Under the pieces are notes generated by a model. It did no database searches, was not told the DNA's origin, and worked only from the letters and a program-made list of their open reading frames with translations. Positions 44,594-54,569 of a stretch of 64,000 nucleotides of DNA are shown piece by piece. Position 1 is the first letter of the stretch. Each line of letters begins with the position of its first letter. This stretch comes from Sessilibacter corallicola. GTDB lineage: Bacteria > Pseudomonadota > Gammaproteobacteria > Pseudomonadales > Cellvibrionaceae. Where the stretch lies: the NCBI RefSeq assembly GCF_021290925.1, contig NZ_JAJSLX010000001.1:806001-870000 (forward strand), written 5' to 3'. A program made the translations under genes and the position numbers.

Positions 44594-45121
44594 GAAACTA
44601 TAAGCCCAACACGAATGTGAAAGACTACTTTACTGAATTTACCCAAGCTTAAATAGGTGTTTAAAAATCTAGCCATTTAAATTCAATTGGCCAGCTCACT
44701 ATGAGTGTGTCGAGTTAACATAACACTCATTGCGCTACTTTTACCATAGCCGACGAAGTAAGAATTTTGCCAACGCTAAATACAATACATGAGAGCAATA
44801 AAAACCTATAAATAAAAGAATGCTTTCGTTAGCCAGATTCAAACGATAAAAACATTGTAAAATTGAATTTATTTTATCGTACTTTCCTAATCGTGCTCTG
44901 CCGCTTCGGCATTTCAAAAATACTAGAGCATCAATAGATACATCAACAATACGCTGCATCTACATTGAACTTGCACACAATAATCAACGTACGAAATAGC
45001 ATGCGAGATAAATACTGTTGAAAGCTAAAAAGACCCCTTAACGAAAAAGCCTCCGATCCCATACACTGGAAACGAAGGCTTTAGACAGAATACGTTAAAG
45101 CTGGTGCTTTATATTCGAATA
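44594..45121. other. Gene-free region between the RfbD-like gene and ssb
   Basis: About 528 bp contain no convincing gene. A 72-codon minus-strand frame at 44741-44959 has a Leu-rich C-terminus but no family resemblance. The ssb terminator lies near its right edge. Confidence 0.45.
45045..45083 (-). terminator. Rho-independent terminator after ssb
   Basis: Minus strand AAAGCCT and AGGCTTT pair, with additional CG pairs inside, and are followed by a T run (GGCTTTTTCG). It lies about 40 bp behind the ssb stop. Confidence 0.75.
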
Positions 45122-45652
45122 TTAGAACGGGATATCATCATCAAACGAATCAAAATTCGACGGCGTTTGCGGTTGCTGAGGGGTACTCGGCGCAGGCTTT
45201 TGTTGGTTGTAGTTCTGTGATGGTGCCGGTGCCGATGATTGTTGAGCGTAGCCACCACCATAATCTGGACCAGAATCTTGCGATGGCTGAGAGCGACCTT
45301 GCATAGCAGCTTCAGTTCTACCACCTAACATTTGCATTTCCGAAGCAACAATCTCTGTAGTGTATCGATCTTGACCACTTTGATCTTGCCACTTACGTGT
45401 TCGCAAAGAGCCTTCGACATACACCTGAGAACCCTTTCTCAAATACTCTCCAGCAATTTCTGCTAAGCGATTGAAAAAGACAACGCGATGCCATTCGGTT
45501 CGCTCTTGAGGCTGGCCGGTTTGCTTATCTTTCCAGGATTCACTGGTGGCGATACTGATATTAGTCACGGCACCCCCACTTGGCATATAGCGAGTTTCTG
45601 GGTCTTGACCACAGTTACCAACTAAAATTACTTTGTTTATGCCACGGGCCAT
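45122..45652 (-). CDS. ssb: Single-stranded DNA-binding protein
   Basis: This 176-residue SSB has the OB fold ([55 protein letters not shown]). A Gln/Pro/Ser-rich linker leads to the C-terminal acidic tip [10 protein letters not shown] that recruits repair proteins. Like uvrA and the MFS gene, it belongs to the conserved uvrA-MFS-ssb neighbourhood of Pseudomonas relatives, here stretched by inserted genes. Confidence 0.97.
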   Translation of the reverse strand: MARGINKVILVGNCGQDPETRYMPSGGAVTNISIATSESWKDKQTGQPQERTEWHRVVFFNRLAEIAGEYLRKGSQVYVEGSLRTRKWQDQSGQDRYTTEIVASEMQMLGGRTEAAMQGRSQPSQDSGPDYGGGYAQQSSAPAPSQNYNQQKPAPSTPQQPQTPSNFDSFDDDIPF

Positions 45653-45742
45653 GGAGATCTCCTAAAGTTAAACACGAGCTTGTATCGAGCTTTTGTTTTT
45701 GAATTTAATATCAATCTAAAATACGGGGAATTTGGCAACACT

Positions 45743-47107
45743 TTAACGAATGGTCGCGCGTAAACCAAGCGCTTCAATGTTGGAAACTTCAAATTCTTTC
45801 TCATCCACACGCAAGTGTGCAGACGATTCTTCTTCAATAAAGGTTACATCATAAACCCCATTTATTCCGCGCAACTGGGGCTCAACTCTGAAAAACTGAG
45901 TTTGACTTGTCTCTACAATGACGCTGCTCAGTGCTTTGGGTATCGACATCGTCATAGCAATGAGCAACCACACTCCAGTCAAAGCAGCACCTACATAAAA
46001 TACCGATTGTGCACCAAAGTGCTGGCTTAAATACCCACCTAGAGCACCACCAACAAAAGCACCCATAAACTGGAACGTTGAATAAACACCTGAGGCCGAG
46101 CCTTTGGTATCGGAACTGGCTTGTTTACTCATCAAGCTTGGCAGAGTCGCCTCTAGGAGATTAAACCCTAGAAAGAAGACAAACAGCATGATGACACACA
46201 CTACCAACGAATCGTTGAACCCAGATAACAACAACGTCGAGATCAACAGAAAGGTAATTGCCGACAAGAATACCGGTTTCATTTTGCGGTGTTTTTCAGC
46301 AATGATCACCAATGGAATCATCGCAATGAAAGACACCACCATAACCGGGAGATAAATAAGCCAATGCTGAGCGACAGCAATGCCTAAGTTCTCAAACAAA
46401 ATACCGGGCATGACCACAAACAACGAGGTCATCAACAAGTGCAAAACAAACACACCAACATCTAAACGCAGCAGCTGAGGATGCAAAAAAACCGAGCCAA
46501 TCTGTTGATAAATCGGTTTTTGTTGCCCAGCACCGACACTCTTAGCCGGCGTCGGCAGAACTTTTAATATGATCCAAAAACCCGGAATGACCAGTATTGC
46601 CGACAACCAAAAAATGCCTGACAGCCCCCAAGTTGACGCGATCAGAGGGCCAATCACCAAAGACGCGGCAAACGCAACACCGATCGAAATCCCAAGCGAC
46701 GCCATTGCTTTCGTGCGGTTGTTTTCACTGGTCAGGTCAGTCAGCAACGCCATTATTGCCGCGGCAATGGCACCGGCGCCTTGTAATGCACGGCCAGTAA
46801 TCAGCTGCCAAATACTGGTTGCTTCCGCCGCAACCACACTCCCAATAAAGAATAGGATAAGCCCAAAAACAATGACAGGTTTACGACCGACGTAATCTGA
46901 CAGAGCACCTAAAGGGATCTGAAAAGCAGCTTGGGTTAACCCATAAATTCCTAGAGCGACCCCCAGAAGAACGGGAGTTGCGCCTGAATACTCCACTCCA
47001 AGTACCGCAAGCACTGGCAAGACCATAAACAAGCCCAGCATGCGCAATACATATAAAGAGGCGAGAGAAAAAACTACTTTCCGCTCAAGAGGAGGATTAT
47101 TAGGCAC
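45743..47107 (-). CDS. YajR-like MFS transporter with C-terminal cytoplasmic domain
   Basis: The 454 residues form twelve membrane helices with the MFS loop motif GALSDYVGRKPVIVFGLI near residues 66-83, and end in a soluble stretch of about 50 residues (FFRVEPQLRGINGVYDVTFI). That tail corresponds to the ferredoxin-like YAM domain of YajR. Substrate is unknown. The gene precedes ssb on the same strand, 90 bp away. Confidence 0.88.
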   Translation of the reverse strand: MPNNPPLERKVVFSLASLYVLRMLGLFMVLPVLAVLGVEYSGATPVLLGVALGIYGLTQAAFQIPLGALSDYVGRKPVIVFGLILFFIGSVVAAEATSIWQLITGRALQGAGAIAAAIMALLTDLTSENNRTKAMASLGISIGVAFAASLVIGPLIASTWGLSGIFWLSAILVIPGFWIILKVLPTPAKSVGAGQQKPIYQQIGSVFLHPQLLRLDVGVFVLHLLMTSLFVVMPGILFENLGIAVAQHWLIYLPVMVVSFIAMIPLVIIAEKHRKMKPVFLSAITFLLISTLLLSGFNDSLVVCVIMLFVFFLGFNLLEATLPSLMSKQASSDTKGSASGVYSTFQFMGAFVGGALGGYLSQHFGAQSVFYVGAALTGVWLLIAMTMSIPKALSSVIVETSQTQFFRVEPQLRGINGVYDVTFIEEESSAHLRVDEKEFEVSNIEALGLRATIR

Positions 47108-47274
47108 AATTGATGATCCCTATATTTCGAAGGGCCGGTATTTTAATGCCCAGAGTAAGATTCGACCAGCTTTCTTAAGAAGCAATATTTATAAGAAATA
47201 CTGTTCGGACTAAAACTAATCAGGGTATCAGTAGCTAAACAATCTTATTGTTATGGGAACAAACGATACAAATC

Positions 47275-47302
47275 TCGGCATCAAGTCTTCTACTGATGCC
47301 GA
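47275..47302 (-). terminator. Stem-loop behind ugd
   Basis: TCGGCATCA and TGATGCCGA form a perfect 9-bp stem around ten bases, 12 bp behind the ugd stop codon. The minus-strand sequence afterwards (GATTTGTATC) has only a weak T run. Confidence 0.6.
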
Positions 47303-47313
47303 AATAAAACCTT

Positions 47314-48639
47314 TTAGTTTGACCGACCGATCCCAATGTATTTAAGGCCCATTTCTTCTAAACGGAACGGGTTATACATATTACGACCATCGACAATCAG
47401 CGGCTCATTCAAACTTGATTTTATGAATTCAAAATCAGGCGCCCAAAAAGCTTTCCATTCAGTACAAATAATCAACGCATCGGCATTGGATAAACACGCT
47501 TCTTTAGTGCCCATCAACTGCAAATCTTCGCGTGAACCGTAAATACGTTGAGTTTCTTGCATAGCCTCTGGATCATAAGCTTTTACAGTTGCACCGGCTT
47601 GCCAAAGAGCTTCCATCAAAACGCGACTGGAAGCCTCGCGCATATCATCTGTTTTAGGCTTAAACGCTAGCCCCCAAATGGCGAAGGTTCGACCTTTTAA
47701 ATCGCCATTGAAATAATTGTTCACCTTATCGAACAATCGCTCTTTTTGACGACCATTGACCGACTCAACAGCTTCTAATAACTCGGGTTGATAGCCGACG
47801 TGCTTTGCCGTAGACACCAATGCCTTAACATCCTTCGGAAAACAAGAACCGCCATAACCGCAGCCAGGGTAAATAAATTGATAGCCAATTCTTGGATCGG
47901 AACCAATTCCCTGTCGAACACGCTCGATATCAGCGCCGACGTATTCAGCGATGTTAGCAACTTCATTAATAAAGCTAATTTTAGTCGCAAGCATTGCATT
48001 GGCCGCATACTTTGTAAGCTCCGCCGAGCGTACATCCATAAACATTAAGCGGTCATGGTTGCGGTTGAAAGGAGCGTAAAGCTCCTGCATTGCCGACTCA
48101 ACAAATGAAGAATTTGTTCCGACAATGATTCTGTCGGGTTTAAGGAAGTCAGAAACCGCAGCGCCTTCTTTTAGGAATTCAGGATTAGAGGCAACATGAT
48201 AAGGTACAGACACATCTCGCGTTGAAAACACGCTATCCAACTGGGCTCGAACCTTATCCGACGTACCAACCGGCACCGTTGATTTGGTGACAACTACGGC
48301 CTCATGGTTCAAATATTGGCCGATGGTTTCAGCGACCTTTAAGACATAACGCAAATCGGCAGAACCATCCTCATCCGGTGGTGTGCCTACTGCAATAAAC
48401 TGAACGGTACCAAAAGCAACCGCTTCTTCAGCGTTAGTTGTGAATTTCAAGCGACCTTCACTGAAATTCGATTTAACAATACTTTCTAGTCCAGGTTCAT
48501 AAATAGGAATCTGACCGTTTTTCAGGTTCTCAATTTTGGATTCATCGACATCCACGCACATCACACTGTGGCCTACTTCCGCCAAACAAGCGCCTGTGAC
48601 CAATCCCACATAGCCAGTTCCAAATACGGTTACTTTCAC
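47314..48639 (-). CDS. ugd: UDP-glucose 6-dehydrogenase
   Basis: This dehydrogenase of 441 residues has the NAD motif [20 protein letters not shown], the [20 protein letters not shown] segment, and the catalytic Cys in [15 protein letters not shown]. The C-terminal domain has [16 protein letters not shown]. It oxidises UDP-glucose to UDP-glucuronate for exopolysaccharide or LPS. GDP-mannose dehydrogenase is related, but these motifs read as Ugd. UDP-glucose comes from the GalU encoded at 38734. Confidence 0.94.
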   Translation of the reverse strand: MKVTVFGTGYVGLVTGACLAEVGHSVMCVDVDESKIENLKNGQIPIYEPGLESIVKSNFSEGRLKFTTNAEEAVAFGTVQFIAVGTPPDEDGSADLRYVLKVAETIGQYLNHEAVVVTKSTVPVGTSDKVRAQLDSVFSTRDVSVPYHVASNPEFLKEGAAVSDFLKPDRIIVGTNSSFVESAMQELYAPFNRNHDRLMFMDVRSAELTKYAANAMLATKISFINEVANIAEYVGADIERVRQGIGSDPRIGYQFIYPGCGYGGSCFPKDVKALVSTAKHVGYQPELLEAVESVNGRQKERLFDKVNNYFNGDLKGRTFAIWGLAFKPKTDDMREASSRVLMEALWQAGATVKAYDPEAMQETQRIYGSREDLQLMGTKEACLSNADALIICTEWKAFWAPDFEFIKSSLNEPLIVDGRNMYNPFRLEEMGLKYIGIGRSN

Positions 48640-49324
48640 CTAATTTCCGCCTTTCATTTCAATAATCCAAGCTCAAAACGAATAAAATTCATACAAAAAC
48701 ACACTGAGCTAAACTCGAATTATGCTTGATCTCAGCAACCATTCCTACGATTGAAACAAAATTCCACACGCAATCTTCCACAAATTTCAAACAACCTTGT
48801 CGAAAGAAACGGATTTTACAAACTGGCACAAAGACAAACCTGATTAATGATTTAAGCGCCAAAATCGACAAGAAGAGAAATAAAAAGCCAAGGTTGACCA
48901 AAAAAAGTGAGATTAACTAAGTTATTCGTACACTATTCACTTGTAATATTTGATCAAAACGTAAAACTTTCTGCTGAGCTTAAATTGACCAATGTCGTCT
49001 AAATCAACATATATTGACGCTTTAAGCGACATTTTTGATAAATGACTCACATTTCTTTACTTTGATTCAAAAACTAGCAGATATGACGGGTAGACCAAGT
49101 TACTATCTAAAAATGAGAACCGGTTAATTGACAAATAAATAAATTGTTAAATTAAAAATAGTTTCTTTTATTTTCTGCAATTAAATTCAATTGAATTACT
49201 GCAAACAAAAGACGTCCAGCACAATGTGCCTGAGCAACAACCAGCCCTATGTGCTTTTTTTAAAACGGAGAGGTCTTTGATCTCCATTTTGTTTTAACCT
49301 GCATACCGCGCTATAAGGAAGTTC
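48640..49324. other. Long AT-rich intergenic region between ugd and the LuxR-type regulator
   Basis: About 685 bp with no supported gene. TTGACA at 49128-49133 followed by AT-rich DNA (TTAAAT about 14-15 bp later) is a possible plus-strand promoter for the regulator at 49325, but the -10 match and spacing are poor. The region is long enough to hold binding sites for several regulators or a small RNA. Confidence 0.4.
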
Positions 49325-50011
49325 ATGAATATACCTGGATTACAATCAGCCCATTACCCCAATAACAGTGCCAAGCCCTATTCTGTAAAGGAGTCATCAC
49401 CTAACCTGCCGCTGGCCTTTATTTCTGATTTATCTGGTTTTGCTGGCCAAATTTTACCGGCACTACTGCAAAACGAACTCGGTTGTGAGTGCACACAATT
49501 CGAATTCACAGCACCGCTTGTCGACTCAGCTGACCTCGTTGTTATCGACTGCCAAAACATTGAACCTAAACAAATTAGCATTTGGTTACAAAAAAACTTG
49601 AATCGCTGTAAATCAATCGCGTTGGTGAAAATGCCTCACGATACGAAATACGAGCACTTGATTGAGTGGCCCAAAGTTAATGGAATGTTTTATCTTGAAG
49701 CAACAGATGAACAAATTGCACAAGGCATAAGACGCGTGCTACTTGGTGACTACTGGCTGCCACGCAGATTGCTCAATGCTCACCTTGAGAAATCAAGAGA
49801 ATCACACCACGGAAAGATTGATGTTCAATTAACACCAAGAGAGAGTGAAATTTTAAAACTTATTAAACGCAGCGCAACGAATGCGGAAATTGGAGAAAAG
49901 CTCAGCTTAAGTGAGAATACGGTGAAAAGTCATCTTTACAAAGCCTATAAAAAAATAGGTGTAGTAAATCGCCTTGACGCCTGCAACTGGGCAAGATTAA
50001 ACATAGAATAA
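49325..50011 (+). CDS. LuxR-family regulator of the VpsT/CsgD type
   Basis: A protein of 228 residues. The N-terminal part is a degenerate receiver-like fold (LPLAFISDLSGFAGQILP, DLVVIDCQNIE). LLGDYWLPRRLLN follows and resembles the W[FLM][TS]R c-di-GMP motif region of VpsT, here WLPR. The LuxR helix-turn-helix is LTPRESEILKLIKRSATNAE and SENTVKSHLYKAYKKIGV. Such proteins control biofilm matrix genes. GGAAG precedes the start. The gene is convergent with the actin gene, with 191 bp between stops. Whether c-di-GMP is bound is uncertain because Pro replaces Thr/Ser. Confidence 0.85.
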   Translation: MNIPGLQSAHYPNNSAKPYSVKESSPNLPLAFISDLSGFAGQILPALLQNELGCECTQFEFTAPLVDSADLVVIDCQNIEPKQISIWLQKNLNRCKSIALVKMPHDTKYEHLIEWPKVNGMFYLEATDEQIAQGIRRVLLGDYWLPRRLLNAHLEKSRESHHGKIDVQLTPRESEILKLIKRSATNAEIGEKLSLSENTVKSHLYKAYKKIGVVNRLDACNWARLNIE

Positions 50012-50147
50012 ATCTGTAAACTTTAAATTTAACTGCTGTATCTACAACTAAAATTATAATTATTTTAAACACTTTTTAATGATCCAAGTGTTTTCGACCT
50101 CTGAAAAAGTTAATTACTATAAATAAAATTTAAAGCCCATGTTTGCA

Positions 50148-50169
50148 GCCGGTAATAGGATATACCGGC
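50148..50169. terminator. Hairpin between the convergent LuxR and actin genes
   Basis: GCCGGTA and TACCGGC pair around eight bases. There is no T run on either side, so it is a weak terminator candidate serving one or both convergent genes. Confidence 0.45.
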
Positions 50170-50202
50170 CACAAATATCTTAATTAAAATAAAAAAGTAA
50201 TT

Positions 50203-51276
50203 TTAAAATATACAAATCCCAACAGCAGACGGACCATTTTTTTCATAAAGGTCACGAGTGACCAATATATTTGAGAATATTCCCAAACTCGCCATGATAG
50301 AGCCACCAACCCAGGAAGAGATTTTTCGATCTGGGGGAGCAATAACATTTATTTTCATAGTTGCTGGCGCCAAGGCCGAAAGCTCTTTATGAACTCGCTC
50401 AGCTATCCCAGGAAAACTGGTATTAAAACCACCCAAAACAATATTGGCGTAATAATGTTTCCGGTCATCAACATCACATTTCATGATAGAGTTGTATATT
50501 GTTTCGGATAAGCCCGGCGCTTCCATGCCAACTAGTTCAGGCTTCATCATTAACTCTGGCGCCTTAAATAATTCAGAACTCAACGTAACGGTTGCACCAT
50601 TTTCCAACGTTAAAGAATGTTGGGCAACTTCTTTTTTAAGCTCATCTTCATAAGAATAAGCGATATAGCCGTGACTTTCTTTTAATTGATTAATTGCTTT
50701 AACGTCATTAGGACTAACTGCATGACCTTTATCACGAATGGATTTAACCAAATTATCGGTAACGTCTTGCCCACCAAGATCCAAACGAATATCTCCATGT
50801 GCCTTTAAATGACCATCTAAAATAGGCACGACGTGAGTAACACCACCGCCAGAATGAGCAACGAGACCTGTATTTCGACCCACAGCAAACAATGACATTA
50901 TTGTATTAGTACAAACACTCACTGCTGGAACATTGAGCTTATCGAAAAATACAGTAAGTATATTCTGACGGTCACTTTTTGTGGTTAAAGGTTTGACAGT
51001 AAGCAACACTGGACTGGAAGAAGGATCAACACCCAACTTCTCAAATGTATAGCGCCACAACTCCACCATATCGTCCCAGTTATCAATAATACCGTGCTCT
51101 AACGGACAGTTAACAGCGAGCGTTCCTGTTTTTGCAGCAGCTTCTTCACCGCAAAAAACTTCGCTACCCGATCGAGCAACCAGCGCAGGAATAATAACCT
51201 TTGGCGCATCCTCACCATTAAATCCTGCCTGAATATAATTAGTTCCATTATCGATAATAACGGTTTTCCCTGACAT
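50203..51276 (-). CDS. Eukaryote-like actin homologue encoded in a bacterial chromosome
   Basis: The 357 residues align end to end with eukaryotic actin (375). Matches include VIIDNGTNYIQAGFNGEDAP, PLEHGIIDNWDDM, VLLT-PL, SLFAVGRNTGLV, SGGGVTHVVPI, IRLDLGGQDVTD, YNSIMKCDVDDRKHYYAN and FPGIAERVHKELSALAPATM. MKINVIAPPDRK, GGSIMASLGIF and terminal GPSAVGICIF complete the alignment. By eye about two in five residues are identical, far more than to MreB, ParM or FtsA. The DNase-I loop is about ten residues shorter (ARSGSEVFCGEEA). Pocket changes relative to actin: K18 to Q16, Q137 to N124, D154 to H141, D157 to G144; D11 and H161 are kept. AAGGAAAA precedes the ATG, and no intron or signal peptide is seen. 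Partners are unknown. Confidence 0.93.
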   Translation of the reverse strand: MSGKTVIIDNGTNYIQAGFNGEDAPKVIIPALVARSGSEVFCGEEAAAKTGTLAVNCPLEHGIIDNWDDMVELWRYTFEKLGVDPSSSPVLLTVKPLTTKSDRQNILTVFFDKLNVPAVSVCTNTIMSLFAVGRNTGLVAHSGGGVTHVVPILDGHLKAHGDIRLDLGGQDVTDNLVKSIRDKGHAVSPNDVKAINQLKESHGYIAYSYEDELKKEVAQHSLTLENGATVTLSSELFKAPELMMKPELVGMEAPGLSETIYNSIMKCDVDDRKHYYANIVLGGFNTSFPGIAERVHKELSALAPATMKINVIAPPDRKISSWVGGSIMASLGIFSNILVTRDLYEKNGPSAVGICIF

Positions 51277-51322
51277 ACAATTTTCCTTACTTCTCTAATT
51301 CACGTTAGTAGGTTTAAAGGAA

Positions 51323-51351
51323 TAATAAGTGCCTCCGATATAACCATTCAA
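51323..51351 (-). promoter_or_regulatory. Candidate promoter of the actin gene
   Basis: On the minus strand TTGAAT (51346-51351) and TTATTA (51323-51328) are separated by 17 bp and lie about 50 bp upstream of the actin start. The -10 match is moderate. An alternative pair TTGGCT/TTATCT with 17-bp spacing lies a little further upstream. Confidence 0.3.
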
Positions 51352-51533
51352 GCAAGATAAGAAGGGGTTTACATTTGAGCCAATAACATTACATTCGTAC
51401 TAATTAATTATAAATATTAAAAAGAAACTAATGATTAAATTGAAAGGCTGAAAGATAAAGAATTATAAATTCAGAAAAACTGCGCTATGAATAAAAATAA
51501 AAAAAGACGGGAAATATATTTAGACAAGAAGAA

Positions 51534-51565
51534 AAGCCGAAACAACATTTAAGTTTCGGCTTTCT
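51534..51565 (-). terminator. Rho-independent terminator after uvrA
   Basis: Minus strand AAGCCGAAAC and GTTTCGGCTT form a 10-bp stem and are followed by TTCTTCTTG. It closes uvrA and separates it from the actin gene downstream, which therefore needs its own promoter. Confidence 0.8.
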
Positions 51566-51570
51566 TTAAA

Positions 51571-54402
51571 TTACTTGGCTTTTGCAAGCATAGGCTTAAG
51601 AAAACGCCCGGTGTGTGAGTGTTTTAATTTAGCGACTTGCTCTGGCGTTCCTTCGGCGATAATTTCTCCACCGCCGCTGCCACCTTCAGGTCCCAAATCA
51701 ACGAGCCAATCCGCCGTTTTTATTACATCAAGATTATGCTCAATTACAACAACGGTGTTACCGTGGTCACGTAATCTATGCAATACAGAAAGTAATAACT
51801 CAATATCTTGGAAGTGCAAGCCGGTCGTTGGTTCGTCCAAAATATATAAGGTTTTTCCGGTATCGCGTTTAGACAGTTCACGCGCTAATTTTACTCGCTG
51901 CGCCTCACCGCCTGATAACGTTGTTGCCGCTTGGCCCAAACGCAAATAACTCAGGCCAACATCCATTAATGTTTGTAGTTTTTTAGCGATGGAAGGAATG
52001 GCATCAAAAAATTCACGTGCGTCTTCAACGGTCATTTCCAACACTTCGTGAATACTTTTGCCTTTGTATTTAACCTCAAGCGTTTCTCGGTTGTACCGCT
52101 TGCCATGACAAACATCGCACGGAACGTAAATATCTGGCAAAAAGTGCATCTCTACTTTAACAACACCGTCACCTTGGCAAGCCTCACAGCGCCCACCTTT
52201 TACGTTAAAACTGAAACGCCCCGCTTTGTAGCCACGTGAACGGGCTTCTTGAGTTCCGGCAAACAATTCTCGTACGGGGGTAAAGATACCGGTATAGGTT
52301 GCCGGGTTAGAACGCGGGGTTCTACCGATAGGACTTTGGTCAATATCAACGCATTTATCGAGATGGTTCAAGCCGTCGATAGATTCGTACGCAGCGGGTT
52401 TAAGCGTAGTTGCCTTGTTCAGTTCCGTAGCAGCTAACGGGTATAAAGTCGCATTAATTAGCGTAGATTTTCCCGAACCAGAAACACCGGTGACACAAGT
52501 CATCAACCCGATCGGAATATTTAATTCGACATTATTTAAGTTATTGCCGCTGGCTCCGGTAATGGTGAGAAATTTTTCATCGTCAATGGGTGTGCGTTTT
52601 TTGGGAACCGCAATTTGTTTTTTACCGGATAAATATTTACCCGTAACAGATTTGCTGTCTCTCATGATTTGCGCGGGCGTTCCCTGAGAAACAATTTCCC
52701 CACCGTGAACGCCTGCACCAGGGCCAATATCAACTACGTAGTCCGCAAGTCGAATGGCGTCTTCGTCGTGTTCAACGACAATAACGGTATTACCCAAATC
52801 TCTCAAATGATTCAGTGTGTTGAGTAAACGTTCGTTATCTCTCTGATGCAAACCGATGGATGGCTCATCAAGAATATACATAACACCCACTAAGCCAGCA
52901 CCAATCTGACTGGCCAAACGAATTCGCTGTGCTTCACCACCGGAGAGTGTCTCTGCACTTCGGCTGAGTGTTAAATAATTTAAACCAACATCAACCAAAA
53001 AACGTAATCGCTCGCGCAACTCTTTAAGAATTTTTTCGGCAATTTTTTCCCGAGCACCGCTAAATTTTAGATCTGTGAAATAGTCAAAAGCTTCTTCAAC
53101 GGGCAGCTCGGTAATATCGGGTAATGTTCGATTGTCGATAAAGACATTTCGAGCGTCTCGTCTTAATCTGGCGCCACCGCACTCTGGACATTTTTGGCTG
53201 GACATAAACTTAACCAGCTCTTCACGAACCATACTCGATTCAGTATCTCGATAACGGCGCTCCATATTGGGGATAACACCTTCAAAGGTGTGCGTCCTTG
53301 AGATGACATCACCACGGTCGTTGACATAACTGAAATCGATCTCCTGATTACCCGACCCGTACAAAATAACCTTTTTGTATTTTTTGGCTAATTTTGACCA
53401 TGGCACATCAACATCAAAACCGTAATGCTCGGCTAATGAGTTGAGCATGTGAAAATAATAAACGTTGCGTTTATCCCAACCTCGAATAGCACCTTCAGAA
53501 AGAGAAGAGGTTTCGTATTGAATTACTTTTTCTTCATCAAAATATTGCTTAACCCCTAAACCGTCGCAGCTTGGGCAAGCGCCTGCGGGATTATTAAAAG
53601 AAAAGAGACGAGGTTCTAGCTCAGCAAGTGCATAATCACATATGGGGCAAGCGTGTTTTGCAGAAAACGTTTTTTCTTCAATAACTTCATCCATGTCGGC
53701 GACAAGCACGGAGCCCTCGCCCAACACTAACGCGGTTTCGAAAGATTCCGCCAATCGTTGCTGCAAATCGCCACGGACTTTAAAACGATCCACAACAACA
53801 TCAATACTGTGTTTTCGACGCTTATCTAATTTTGGTGCTTCGTCTAGATCGACGACAATGCCATCGATACGAGCACGAATGTAACCTTCGCGCTTAAGCT
53901 GCTCAAACACATGCAGATGCTCACCTTTACGATCGCGAACAACCGGCGCAAGCAGCATAAGTTTGCTGCCTTCTGGTAAGGACAACACTTGGTCGACCAT
54001 TTCGCTAACGGTTTGTGCAGTTAAGGGCTCTCCGTGAATGGGGCATCGCGGCTCTCCCACACGAGCGTAGAGCAATCGCAAGTAATCATAGATTTCGGTA
54101 ATCGTACCAACGGTAGAGCGAGGGTTATGGGACGTAGATTTCTGCTCAATAGAAATGGCCGGGCTGAGACCTTCAACATGATCGACATCCGGCTTTTCCA
54201 TCATCGACAAGAATTGACGGGCGTAAGTTGAAAGTGATTCAACGTATCGCCGTTGACCCTCAGCGTAAAGCGTATCGAACGCTAACGATGATTTACCCGA
54301 TCCGGATAAACCCGTGATGACGATTAGCTTATCTCTCGGAAGGTCTAGATCGATATTTTTTAAGTTGTGGGTTCTCGCGCCACGAACAATGATGGTATCC
54401 AC
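51571..54402 (-). CDS. uvrA: Excinuclease ABC subunit A
   Basis: UvrA of 943 residues has two ABC ATPase modules: Walker [21 protein letters not shown] near residue 30 and [17 protein letters not shown] near 640, with both [12 protein letters not shown] and [12 protein letters not shown] signatures. Zinc-binding Cys pairs are [14 protein letters not shown] and CEACQGDGV...[10 protein letters not shown]. It recognises DNA damage in nucleotide excision repair. The start and length are standard. Confidence 0.98.
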   Translation of the reverse strand: MDTIIVRGARTHNLKNIDLDLPRDKLIVITGLSGSGKSSLAFDTLYAEGQRRYVESLSTYARQFLSMMEKPDVDHVEGLSPAISIEQKSTSHNPRSTVGTITEIYDYLRLLYARVGEPRCPIHGEPLTAQTVSEMVDQVLSLPEGSKLMLLAPVVRDRKGEHLHVFEQLKREGYIRARIDGIVVDLDEAPKLDKRRKHSIDVVVDRFKVRGDLQQRLAESFETALVLGEGSVLVADMDEVIEEKTFSAKHACPICDYALAELEPRLFSFNNPAGACPSCDGLGVKQYFDEEKVIQYETSSLSEGAIRGWDKRNVYYFHMLNSLAEHYGFDVDVPWSKLAKKYKKVILYGSGNQEIDFSYVNDRGDVISRTHTFEGVIPNMERRYRDTESSMVREELVKFMSSQKCPECGGARLRRDARNVFIDNRTLPDITELPVEEAFDYFTDLKFSGAREKIAEKILKELRERLRFLVDVGLNYLTLSRSAETLSGGEAQRIRLASQIGAGLVGVMYILDEPSIGLHQRDNERLLNTLNHLRDLGNTVIVVEHDEDAIRLADYVVDIGPGAGVHGGEIVSQGTPAQIMRDSKSVTGKYLSGKKQIAVPKKRTPIDDEKFLTITGASGNNLNNVELNIPIGLMTCVTGVSGSGKSTLINATLYPLAATELNKATTLKPAAYESIDGLNHLDKCVDIDQSPIGRTPRSNPATYTGIFTPVRELFAGTQEARSRGYKAGRFSFNVKGGRCEACQGDGVVKVEMHFLPDIYVPCDVCHGKRYNRETLEVKYKGKSIHEVLEMTVEDAREFFDAIPSIAKKLQTLMDVGLSYLRLGQAATTLSGGEAQRVKLARELSKRDTGKTLYILDEPTTGLHFQDIELLLSVLHRLRDHGNTVVVIEHNLDVIKTADWLVDLGPEGGSGGGEIIAEGTPEQVAKLKHSHTGRFLKPMLAKAK

Positions 54403-54533
54403 GAAGTTCCTTACATACTGCGGTAGATTTTAGCCGAAACGACTAGTATACGACGTTCCGCAAGATTTGAGTGTTAATCTATTAATACTTACGCCTGTAA
54501 TACGTAAATGAGATGGTATTAGGTTAAGGGATA

Positions 54534-54554
54534 TCGGGTGCAGAGTGCACCCGA
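54534..54554 (-). terminator. Perfect short hairpin behind manC
   Basis: TCGGGTGCA and TGCACCCGA pair perfectly around GAG, about 16 bp behind the manC stop. It lacks a T run, so termination strength is uncertain. Confidence 0.5.
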
Positions 54555-54569
54555 AGAAAGGAAAGCGAG

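Noticed and set aside
44741-44959. A 72-codon minus-strand frame between the RfbD-like gene and ssb
   Set aside because: No ribosome-binding site, no family resemblance and low-complexity AT-rich codons; treated as chance.
50203-51276. Actin gene as contamination or assembly artefact
   Set aside because: The gene is intron-free, has a bacterial ribosome-binding site, similar base composition to neighbours by eye, and no visible junction; a read-level check would still be useful.
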